From: Powellomyces hirtus
Lineage: Eukaryota; Chytridiomycota; Chytridiomycetes; Spizellomycetales; Powellomycetaceae
NCBI GenBank assembly: GCA_025526995.1
Contig: JAHLKG010000006.1
Span: 1,054,001-1,118,000, forward strand
Direction of reading: 5' to 3'
Length of the DNA stretch: 64,000 nucleotides
Part shown: in pieces, positions 1 through 10,475 of the stretch
Position numbering within the stretch: the stretch's first letter is position 1
Layout: every line of letters starts with the position of its first letter
Notes under the pieces: model-generated
Told to the model about the DNA's origin: nothing
Seen by the model: only the letters and a program-made list of their open reading frames with translations
Databases searched by the model: none
Made by a program: the position numbers and the translations under genes

Positions 1-697
1 CGCGAGCTTGTACACCACGGCAAATAACATCCCGGCCGCCGCAGCGAGCATGAGATACACACCGGCGGATCTGTACCTCGTGCTCTTATCGCTCTTCTCC
101 TGATTCTCCGGTGATAGTGGTCTAGAGTGGGGCAATGTCGCCATTTGGACTCCACCGTAGATGCTGAGTGCCGTAGCCGCCAAAACTGCAAGGTGGATGT
201 ACTTGAGGATACGTGTCGTAACGGCCTTTCGCTGTCCATGTTCGGGTTTCGTCGCTTCTGGGTCCACCCATCGGGTGAGAAGAGAGAGGACGCAGTTGAA
301 AAGGAAGAAATAGCCGGCGGTGAAGAACACCGAGTCGACTAGTAGGAGCGTTATTTTGTGATTAACTTCGGAAGCATTGGACATGGGGAGGTCTGCGACA
401 ACAATGCGCATTATAAATGCCGCCATTCGCACTACGCATATACACAACAACAAACAATATCAATATGAATCGAAAATGTGCACTCTCGCATCTCCACAAA
501 TAGCGAGTTTTATGCTTACAGAGAACGTAGGCAATAACCCATCCCAACGCCCATATTTTCGTTCGTCGCAGATTGAGCACAGTGACAGCGAACGCCGCAA
601 TCATGACGACCGTCAGCGACACGGCCGCTGCGATATTGATGCTCGGAAAGGATTCAGCTGGAGTGGACATTGGGAGCGGAGAAGGCTGCTGCTTCAA
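1..697 (-). CDS. Multi-pass membrane protein of unknown function, truncated at the window edge
   Basis: Two exons are visible: 697-520 and 392-1, joined across a 127-nt intron (donor GTAAGC, acceptor GTCGCAG). The reading frame runs off the left edge, so the C-terminus is missing. I chose the ATG at 697; an in-frame ATG ten codons on is an alternative. The visible ~190 residues hold at least four hydrophobic segments: one in exon 1 (residues ~20-42), one starting just after the splice (ITLLLVDSVFFTAGYFFLF), then AVLAATALSIYGGV and GVYLMLAAAAGMLFAVVY. Charged loops lie between them. The helix-loop pattern recalls uncharacterised fungal multi-pass families (RTA1-like or DUF7702-like), but no diagnostic motif is visible, so this is only a suggestion. 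A TATA-like box lies 100 bp upstream. Confidence 0.6.
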
Positions 698-1601
698 AGG
701 GCGATGAGTGGAGAATAAGGCAAATGCTGGTGGAAAGACACAATGAGAGGAGCATAGAGAGAACTTTGGTGGCGAACGCTGGGCGGGACGGCAAGGTATT
801 TATACATTTCTCTAAATTTGTCCGTTCATAATGCGAAGGCCTGCTGAGCATCCAGACCCTTTCGGACGGTCAGTCATGCTCCTGCGCCGCAAGGGGGCGC
901 TTAACCAACCACCATAACCTTCTTCAAGATTTAAAGCATTAGATGGCCTCGCAAACTCGGCCCTTATGAGGTCGTTACCTCGCTACTTGATCGCTGATTG
1001 CGAAAATTCTGTTTCCATCTGTCCCACCAGTGTGACGCAAATTGACTATGGTCAATTCCATCTGACGTGTCCAGGCGTTCGTGGAGGTGTAAGAAGTTTC
1101 TTTTCAGAACCTCTCGTCGCTCAATCACGTGCCACAATAGAACGCGTGACCGGGAAATCGGGAGAGTGCTACACAGAATGGACACTTCTTGATTGCCAAT
1201 AGCGAAGACAAAAGCATGGAAGGTGTCCTGCCCTTATTTTTCAAATAGTTTTCTTGCATCTCCTAATGCTCCGCAGAACTGAAAGAAAACAGGTTGAAGG
1301 AAGGAAAGATTGCAAAATTGGTGCTACTGATGATAAGGCACAATAATACCGAGGAGGAAGACAGATATCAAAATTTTTTTATACAAGTTCTTTCCATCGC
1401 TTCAGCAACAAACATCACAGGTGAAGCGCAAATAAGCCTGCTGCGATGTCTCGCTCTTCACAAAAATGCCTTATGAGAGGACATGTTACCTCAACCACTC
1501 TTCCACACGCACGACGCGCTCGCAAGCCATCAAAGAACAAAAGTCCACACGTTTCTTGCCGCCAAACCTTTTCGGTGGAATTCCACAATCATATCACATT
1601 A
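698..1601. other. Intergenic region, 904 bp
   Basis: This lies between the start of the membrane-protein gene and the stop codon of the J-domain/U-box gene. It holds the TATA-like box at 797-804. The short open frames here show no conserved motif and no splice-consistent extension. I see nothing else in it. Confidence 0.6.
797..804 (-). promoter_or_regulatory. TATA-like box upstream of the membrane-protein gene
   Basis: On the minus strand the bases read TATAAATA, 100 bp upstream of the ATG at 697. Position and sequence suit a TATA box; there is no direct evidence of use. Confidence 0.4.
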
Positions 1602-4600
1602 TCATCGCCAAATACTGGCACCGCCTGGTACGTCGGCAGTCCACCCGCTTAGTCCCATTGTAGCTTTCAGTCCCTGAGAGGCAGGGGGTACCGAGAGCGT
1701 GGTGTCACCTTTGAGGCCTGCAATCGATGGTATAGCTGTGTTCCCCGAACCGCCGGATCCCGCAGAACTGGTGGACGCTGCGCCCGTTGTTCCGTTGAGG
1801 GTGCTTGTGCCGGTGCCATCGGTACTAGTGCCACCCCACAGGTCGCGGGCAGCGTTGAGCGCGCCGACGCTGCCGCGGCGGCGTGCTTTCATGACCCAGG
1901 TGTCAATCACAGACTTGAGAGCTAGATCCGGATTGTTGAGGGCGCGGTGCCAACTTTCGACTGGATGGTACATCAACGTGATGGGGGAACGCCACGAATT
2001 GTCAGCAATTAAGCGAGCGCGCAGAGGGGCATGGTCATAGTAGTATCCTGATGAGACAAGAGTTAGGCATGAGCACAGGGGGATCAACAATGTCACAGAG
2101 AAGCTTACCATCAGGGCCCCGAACAGGGATAGTCATGACCCTCCGCGTAAGAGCGCATATGAATTCCGCGGGAATGCTGCTAGGATGTATTCCATGGCTG
2201 GGCATAACAGCTGGTATGCCGTTCATCTCAGGGGCCAGGAAGTGCTGCGAAGGCGGAGCTCCTGTAACGTCTTGGCGGGAGTAACCTCTCGCTGCTGCTG
2301 GAATCGACTGTAGTAGATGGTGCTGTGCGAGTCCGTGAGGCTGCTGCTGCTGCTGATAAAGATGTTGTTGATGCGACTGCTGTTGAGTGTGTTGCTGTTG
2401 TCGATACAAGGCGGCTCCATGCAAACCGTAAGCGTTCGTGGCCGCAGGGGTGACTGTGTCAAAGGCTGCCGGTACTCCTTGGTGGGCTGCTCGTCCTGTC
2501 CTGCCGGCAGCTCCAGGATAAGTACTATAAGGTGTACTGCTAAACTGGTAGGATTCCAAGGACGGGTAATCTCCGGCCTCAACTTGCTGATTCCACCCGC
2601 CGGTTTCGACGCCGCGCTCACCCCAGGTCGAAACGCCTTGCGTGTTGAGCCCGCCGTACGTATCCGCTGCAATGGCAGCAGCGCCCGGGTATACAACAGA
2701 TCTGATGTTTCCCATCTGATCCGCGAACGGGTATGGGATATTCAGGCCACTGGTGGGCGTCGCACTCACTTTACCATCGGGTTCGACGGGCTCGGAATTT
2801 GGTTCTTCATCAAGGTAGGCAGTGTGCGTAGATTCTGCGAGAACCTCCGTAGGGCCTTCTGCTTCGCCGTCCTTGGTAGCCGTAGACGCCACATCTGCCG
2901 GCTCTCCTTCATCAACCTTGGCAGCTGTAGTGCCTTGATGCACAGAGAGTGGAATGGAGGCGGAGCCGCCGGCCGTCTTTGCGCTCTTGAGATCGCTGAT
3001 GGCACTCAGAATTCTGGCCAGATGCCCAATCTTCTCTATGCCAAAAGTATTGACCAAATCATCCTCTGTCAAAGCCTTGAGATCGTCGAATGCAACTTCC
3101 TCTTTGCTGAAGGCGTCCACGTATATGCCGAGGCCCTGCTGTCCTAGCCATTGAGCCAGATTCTCAGCAACTTGCGAGAAGTCGCTACTTGCGACCGGAT
3201 GGTTGGTGGCTTCCTCGTGGATCAAATGCATGAGACGTTTTCGAGGGCCGACCTTTGTGATGCCGAGTTGTACTAGATCCCATTCCCGAAGATATCGCAG
3301 GTCTGAGTATGTCACATCTTGAGCCTCAAAGTTCTCAAAGTGCTGCTCCAGCCCGAGCGAGGACAGAAAACGGAAAAGACGGCCGTCCTGGAGCGGCTCT
3401 GAGACTGAAGAAGTTCTGGAACTTGTGGTCGTGTCCTCTTCCATGCCATTCGAGTGAAGCTCGATGTTTCCGAATTGAACTGATGTCGCCTTGGGTGATG
3501 GGGAGGAATGGGTGGTGCTAATTGGTTCCGTATGAGCTGCAAAGTCATCCGGCGCGCTTTTGTTGTTTCCGCGGCTTTCTGGCGAGATGGCAGCGGCTGT
3601 CTCCTGATTTCGTACACGATTGCTAGTGCCTCTTCTGGCAGCCCCTGGACTAATGACAGGCTGCTGTGGCGATGAAAACGCTTGTGGAGATTGAGCTGCC
3701 GTGACTGATGAGGATGATAGTGCAGTAATGCTTGTTACTGAGCCGATGTCAGACTCCTTTCGTTTTCGAGCGCCGCCTCGGGTTCCTCGTCTCCTGAGTC
3801 GTGGGGTTCCGACGTACTCAAAATTGTTATTGCCATCATCGTCAGGATCGATCTCAAGACCGGAATCATCATATTCGCGCGGCGTGTAGGGCGGTGGGGG
3901 TTCTTCCATGTGCTTCTGATGATGTGCTTCGTCATCCGTCTCCGCGACCACGGACTTGTCAGCTTCCACCTCGTGCGGCTGGTTCGACACTTCTCTTTCC
4001 ATGGTTGGCCCGGCGGATCTGCTAGCCCTTTCCCGAGCAATTCTGTCGGCCTCGGCTCGAGCTTTCATGCCACGGTCTCGTTCCTTGAGGAACAGCTCAA
4101 TTTGATGTCGTTTTTTGTCCATAGCTCTCGCCGCATCCTCAATCTCTCGCGCGAGGACTCGAGTAGCTACATCAATTTCCCGGAAACCGGCCTGACCTCC
4201 AAGGTATTCTTTCTGCACCAAGGCGGCTCGGCAGATGGCGATGATTCGATTGTACACAAGTTCATGGCTGATTGAGATGCTGATATCCGATGGTTCGTTT
4301 GTGTCTGGCACGACAGAGAGTACATCCAATGGCGGGCGGTTCCGGATGAGAGCCTGAACGTTTTGCACAATCTGATTTCGGATTGTCGCTGGCAGGATAT
4401 AAGGAGTGTCTGGCGGATACATGCTAGGAAGAGATGCCAGAAAGTCTTCGAAATCAGATGACGTGTCAGGGAGAGAGGGACTCCCGACCCCGAGCTGAGA
4501 TTCCTCCGGACTCTTTTGTGAACTCTCACTTCCATTCGTCTCATCTTTGAGCGGAGATACACTTTGATGTTGTTTTTCGTGACCTTCATGCTCCAGGTCG

Positions 4601-6621
4601 TCGTCCTCATCCCCATCTGCAGCCTCCTCGTGCGGAGCCGCAACCTCTTCCTCCTTTGAAATGCGGCCATTCCCGTCTTCTTTCAAAGCAACCTTGATAA
4701 ATTCGTTCAACTTGCTTTTCCATAGATGCTGTTCTTCATTTTTGGCCACACGAGCCTCCATCTCGAGAACTATTTCCTCAGTCTCCACGATGACTTCCTC
4801 CATTCGGCTGCGTCGCGCCTGTTCCAGCAGCTTCCGCAGTTTGGATAGCTTTTCGGTCGTTGGAATGTTTCCCGTTTGATTTAAGACTTGCGAGATCTGA
4901 CCTCGTAGTCTTTTCGCCATCTTTACCCGCCTTTCTTCCTTATTTCTTTCGTATTCTTCCCGCCTCTGCTGCCGTACAGCTTGGATATCCTCAACGTAAT
5001 GGTCCAAAAACGTTGACCACTCACCCAAACCCAAGTTGTTTTCAGCCTAGCGCGAGGGAACAATGATTCATCAGTTTCCGGCAATCTTTTCTTAGATATG
5101 ACACTGCCTCTTACTCGAACGCGGAAGGAGTAATGTCCGGGAGGAAGAACATCCGTCCACCACTCTGTACTCCACCCAAGGTATATCCTGACCCAGTCGC
5201 TAGTAACATTCGGGATATTAGTCATGAGGCGCACCCGTCAAGGGCTGACACATTCATCCAATCCTACCTCGCTTCTGGTCCGATGCTTCGTTGCTTCACA
5301 TGTAGCTCATAACGAGAGATTTGCAATTCTTCTGCAGATGCGCAGCTCCAGCTCAACATCACTCTTGAGTGGCCCCGTTTGGGATCGTTAAGAATGGTAT
5401 CGATAACCCGCGGCATGGTGCACTGATGAGGAAACCCTCCGGTGAGGCGCCGATGGTCATTCGGATGTACAGTGCGCGTTGGTTGCGGAACTGCACGAGA
5501 AGAGCCCGATGAGTTTAACAGAAAAAGCTGCAGGCAAGAGCTTGCATCCTACCAGATGAATGATTGTCTCGTTTAATGACTGGCCGTTGTCCTTCTTGAT
5601 CAGCGTCTTTTGAAGATTTGGGCAGCGTCGCAAGGAACGCGTTGTGATCCATCATTTGGATGTACCGACGCCTCAGTTCGGTATCGGATAAGACCTGGTG
5701 CGCAGTTTGCAGCTCCCGGAATCGTTCTGCATTGAAGGCAACAGGACGAGGTTATATGCGAAGCTTCGCAATGGATAATGCCTGCGCAGTAAAAACTTAC
5801 TGTAGTCTTCTTCGGTCGGTGCTCGAGGAAGTTTGTCCGGATGCATGCGTATGGCAAGAACTTTGTACCTCTTTCGGACGGAATCCATCAGGGCCAGATG
5901 ACCTTTGTCGGCCATGCTATCCAAATCTTTTGATCGTTTCTCCAACGCAGTGACTTTCTCTCGCGCATCTGCCACTTCCCTAAACGCAAGTCCACAAAGA
6001 AGTTGAAAAGTGGTCTCATTTCGTATCGGGCCAGTGTGAAAGTAACGACCGGTGTCAGATACTAGCGTGCCCTCATTCTTGATGACCTCCACTACCCGGC
6101 AAATGTCCTGATGAATGCAAAACTAAGCATTTCAACCCCTTTTAGTGAAGTAGTGAAATGAACATGCGGCTCACCTTCGGACCGGATACTGAAGCCAAAG
6201 ATGCCTGAGCTTCTACGAACGTCAGAACATTGGTACTCGTCACGGTCAGTCCACCACTGACAGGAAAACCGCGTTTTCGGGCAGCGCGTTCAGCATTCTT
6301 CTTTTCCTTCTTGAGCGCTTGACGGGTTTTATCATCCAGCTTCTTTTCATCACGTTTCCGTTCCTGTGCAAATTCTTTGCGAGCCTGTTCAACCTTTCCT
6401 AGAGCTTCTTCTGCTTCCGTAAGCTCCTCTCTACACTTTACAATCTCTTCTGCAAGTCCGATTTGCTCTTGAAAAACGCCGACAAGTGTCCGCGCATTGT
6501 CGTCATTTTCAAGATTCAGTACTTGGAAGAAGTGTGGAAGTGGTCCTATGGACTTTTTTGGCGGTTCAGGTGTCGTCAGTGGCTGCTTGTTCTCTGATGG
6601 CGGAGAGGAAGCGACTGACAT
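1602..6621 (-). CDS. J-domain / FN3 / double SAM / U-box protein (putative chaperone-linked E3 ubiquitin ligase)
   Basis: Seven exons (6621-6175, 6107-5801, 5726-5553, 5490-5268, 5199-5115, 5046-2109, 2047-1602) total 4,620 nt, giving 1,539 residues. In order: coiled coil (~50-115); a J-like domain (~220-275) with intact HPD in YKVLAIRMHPDKL and a helix IV completed across intron 2; an FN3 domain (~335-425) completed across introns 4 and 5 (LPPGHYSFRVR joined to AENNLGLGEWS); a charged coiled coil; SAM domains at ~965-1022 and ~1037-1093; a Gln/His-rich stretch; a U-box (~1371-1445, FICALTRRVMTIP...PDGYYYD...SPIT...NPDLALKSVIDTW) completed across intron 6; and a Ser/Gly/Thr-rich tail. J-domains stimulate Hsp70, U-boxes recruit ubiquitin-loaded E2s, and SAM domains self-associate. 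The natural inference is ubiquitination of Hsp70 clients, as CHIP does with TPR plus U-box. The splice inside the FN3 fold is what shows this is one gene and not two. Confidence 0.85.
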
Positions 6622-7370
6622 TATGACACCAGATGTGTTTCAGCGCGATGGCGGACTGAAACCGAGACTACAGTGTTGATATGATAGCTGAGGCACCGTT
6701 GGCTCTAAACAGGCTGGGTTTCAACCCACGGTGGGATTCGGGGAAGAAAGAGCGAGATCTTTGATGTTTCGCGCGAACAAAAATTCGACCAATCGGCTGT
6801 CGACGGTATAATCCGGGAGATGGAGAGACAAGCCCAAGAACCACAGGCAGTCAGTTTTTGCAGTCCTGATCGGTATGACGTTTAGACCTCCTGCAGGAAA
6901 AGTGGTGAGCTGACAGCTTGCTGGGTGACAGACTCATGTTCCCTGAGCATGGACCTGAAGGCGTACCTTGCCAGTTCGGACACAGACAAGCAGAGAAACG
7001 CAAGTCACAGTTACGGAAAGAGGAGAAGGTGTTAGTACGGAAGAAGCACAATGTATAGGTTTCAAGATATAGGCTTCTGATGTGCAACTTTCGCGTGGGA
7101 AAATGGGGGGTAGGAATGTCTGTGGGCGACGGTGAATGTTGCGGACGTGATCATCCAAACTGTCCGCAGCAGTCATCTCTCTCGCTCTGGGCGGTGCCTA
7201 CATATAGGATACAAGCGAACGCGTCACGCGAGGGTCATTTATCCTTTTTCGGCTTCATTAAACACCAGCGTTGCTCACGCGTCAAGTCAGTCTGTTGGCC
7301 TCTCTCGTTGTGCGCTGCGCTTTGTTTTTTTTTTATATATCCTCGACACTACGATACTCCGCATTGTCTC
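6622..7370. promoter_or_regulatory. Divergent promoter region
   Basis: The two flanking genes start at 6621 (-) and 7371 (+), so this 749-bp stretch must hold both promoters. A T-tract running into a TATATATCC sequence (about 7322-7342) sits 30-50 bp upstream of the plus-strand ATG and is TATA-like. I see no other clear element. Confidence 0.4.
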
Positions 7371-10072
7371 ATGGGTCTCAGGAACAGATCAGGCGCTTAC
7401 GAGCAGCACGGCGATGGCGATCGTGCGCAGCTTCTGCCGCCGCATAAAAGTAACGCTCAAGTCAAGGGAACCTGGCGGCAGTTTGCCTGGCTGGCAGCCT
7501 CCCTGTTCATCCTGGTGGCGGTGGCCTTGTACTGGTCCCGCAGCCGTCATGTTGCTACGTATGTTGTGATGCTAGCTAATGATCGAAGAGTTGTCCTTGA
7601 AGGCTCAATGCGTGATTAATATGTCAACCAGAGAATCATATTATATCGTGCACAATGCGGTTGTCCATACGGTTGACCTAGACCGGCCCTCTGCGGAAGC
7701 GTTCGTGGTCCGCAACGGACATTTCGTAGCCGTCGGTGATAAGAAGATTCTCTTTGAAGCTCACCCATTGGCGGAGAAACTAGATCTGGATGGGAAGACT
7801 GTAGTCCCGGGTCTCATCGACTCACACGGCGTATGTGCATTGCTCACTGTCAGTGCCTTCTCTCCGCGTGATGCCCTCATTTAAAAACGTCCCGCACAGC
7901 ATCTTATAGAACAAGGTCTCGCTTTCTTGCAGGCGGACGTCGGCGGGTCGCAAAACCTCGCAGAGGTCCGTGGCTCACTCGTACGGTATCTCGACGCACG
8001 CCCCGATATCGAAAAGGAGCACGGTTGGGTTATTGGCAAGGGATGGGATCAGTCCAAGTGGGCAGAGACAAATTACGGATTCCCCAATGCAACCGACCTC
8101 GACCAGCATCCTCGCTTGTCCAAAGTCCCGATCTGTCTTTACCGAAACGATTATCACGCGTATTGGCTCAACACAAGAGCATTGGACATCGTTGCGTCGC
8201 ACATACCGCCGCCCGATCAGAAGATGGAAGGCGGAGAAGTTGTGCGAGACGCCAGCGGGCGCCTCATGGGGATTTTTTTGGACAGAGCGATGGAAATGAT
8301 TGACCTGGCCCTACCTCAACCAACCGAAACTATGTTGAAGGACGCGTTACACGCTGTTACATCGCGAATGCTGCAACATGGATTGACCGGACTCCATGAT
8401 GCCGGCGTGTCCGCCTGGCAGATGGGCATCTTGCGAAAGTATAGTCAACCGAATTGACATGTTCTGCGCTTCTGAGGTGTCCTTACGCATAGTTTGTTGG
8501 GTAGAGCGGTTGACGAAGGCAGGATGCCGATCAGGAACTGTAAGTGACATCACAGAAGGCGACAACATGCTTCCCGGACTAACCACACTGCAGATGCTAT
8601 GGTCAGATGCCAAGATCCGGAAAAGTATTGCGGTGATACCTTCACCAAAGGCGACTATGGCGGGAGACTCACAGTTGGTTCAGTCAAACTTTTCCTGGAT
8701 GGTGCTGTTGGCTCTTGGGGCGCCGCCCTGATTGACGTAAGTTCGATTGTCGATGCTTGACCATAGGCGAGAGCAATGTGGAAGGAAATGCTCAATTCTC
8801 ATCTCACCTTTTAGCCGTACTCTGGTGGGTTCGTCGTGTTTGTGACTAAACACGAAGCCCCGACTGAAAGATAGATTCGCAGATGATGTGAGCAAATCCG
8901 GATTCGTGCGAATTCCTACTGAAAGAATCAATGACTTGATTACAGAGGTAAGTGGTGCATCTGGTCCATTACGAATCCACCGGTCGGAACCGCATCATTA
9001 ACAACCATTGCATCAGTGGGCACAAAATGTACGTGACAGATAATCTTCGCGTTGTTAGCAAAATCTGATACTCGGCAATGTGGGCAGGGTTTCCAAGTGA
9101 ATATTCACAGCATAGGGGATCTCACCAACAAGCTTGCTTTAGACGGGTTCGAAACCTGTTTCAGGAGGCTAGGTCTCAACGGCACGGCAGCTTACAACAG
9201 AAGAATGAGAATCGAACACGCCCAGATCATCGTATGGACCCGCTTTCGTCTTCTCTATTGTTGATACAATCATTCATCTGACAGTATCTAGCAACAAGAG
9301 GACATACCCCGCTTTGCATCATTGGGCGTTACGCCTTCCATGCAGCCAACTCATGGTAGGTCTTCAAAGGTCTGCGCGCCATCTGTAAACACGTGTTTAA
9401 ATCACAACAAGCAACCAGCGACATGGCATACGTGGAGAAGAGATTGGGGCATCAGCGCATCCGCGGTGCTTACGCATGGCGATCACTGAAGAATGCAGGG
9501 TACGATTATGTTGCGATTAAATTTTGATTTCCTCGTCAATCACTCACGAGAGAACCCTTCTATTACAGTGTGCAGCATCTTGCGCTTGGTTCCGACTTTC
9601 CAATTGAAGGCGTGAACCCGCTTTTGGGAATCCATGCTGCCGTCACCCGGTTGGACGAAAGTGGCGCTTCAGTACGTGGTCGTAATATCAATGCCTTGAG
9701 GTGCCATTGTCATTTTAACCTGATATTATTGATGTAGCCGCACGGACCAGGCGGATGGTATCCTTCCGAGCGCTTAACTCCCGAAGAAGCTCTGCGAGGC
9801 TTCACACTTGATGCTGCTTGGGCTGCGTTCCAAGAACATGAGGTAAGTGTGTCTCTATATATTAGGCCCTATTGACCTTTTCCGATGTGACCATGCTGCT
9901 GCTGACTGTGCCCATGCGACACGTCTCCACGCAGCTCGGGTCTATCACCGCGGGCAAGAAAGCGGACTTTGCAGTCTTTGACAGAAACTTCCTCGCGGAG
10001 CCGCAAGATATCCTTAAAGCTAATTGCGTCGCCACCGTCGTGGATGGAGTTGTGGCGTATGGTCATCTTTGA
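7371..10072 (+). CDS. Membrane-anchored amidohydrolase (amidohydrolase family 3, YtcJ-like)
   Basis: Fourteen exons: 7371-7558, 7632-7830, 7900-8438, 8493-8539, 8594-8736, 8815-8824, 8883-8947, 9017-9028, 9088-9231, 9292-9355, 9412-9499, 9569-9671, 9738-9842, 9935-10072. They total 1,845 nt, or 614 residues. Residues 37-55 form one transmembrane helix after a short charged N-terminus, so the catalytic part is probably lumenal or extracellular. Metal-site signatures are in order: HxH in GLIDSHGHL (~128-130), KLFLDGAVGSWGAAL, VNIHSIGD, RIEHAQII, TPSMQPTH, ALGSDFPIE, and the C-terminal ITAGKKADFAVFD that closes the composite beta-sandwich. This family hydrolyses C-N or similar bonds; the substrate here cannot be told from sequence. 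Exons 6 and 8 are only 10 and 12 nt, and both are needed to keep conserved motifs in frame. The donor of intron 3 (AA/GTATAG) is the least certain junction. Confidence 0.88.
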
Positions 10073-10475
10073 GGACCTTGAAGGTTGTTGTTGTAAGTAG
10101 ATAGGGACACGTGTCTTGCACGCTTTAGCATAGCCTGCAAGTTAGGCGTAGACATGATTCTGATACAACTGGAGATTACACTGTTACAATAAATCATATG
10201 GGAGAAACTCGAAAAAGTCCGAGCATCTGTGAAGAAATGATCAAATCTACCGGTACCTATCGTCAAAAGATGATATATGCAATAGATACAAGCCTTTCAA
10301 TACATCTGATTTCAATGCTGAAATCGCGTAAGCGTTGCTAACAATCGAGAATCACTGGAATGGACTTTGATAAGGAGGCGGCCCCATTTTGCGCGAAACA
10401 CAGGGAGACAGAAACTATATATTACTCTGATCCCTTCCAGCGGCATTGTACAAGATGCACGCATGAAAGCAGTCC
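10073..10475. other. Convergent 3' intergenic region
   Basis: This 403-bp stretch separates two converging genes. An AATAAA at 10188-10193 lies 116 nt after the amidohydrolase stop and is a plausible polyadenylation signal. I see nothing else. Confidence 0.5.

Noticed and set aside
2317..3147. A 276-residue plus-strand frame opposite the SAM/U-box gene.
   Set aside because: It lies antisense to well-conserved SAM coding sequence and shows no domain.
2035..5034. A separate 999-residue gene beginning at a TTG codon near 5034.
   Set aside because: It has no ATG start and begins in the middle of an FN3 strand; the 62-70 nt introns upstream join it in frame to the J-domain exons.
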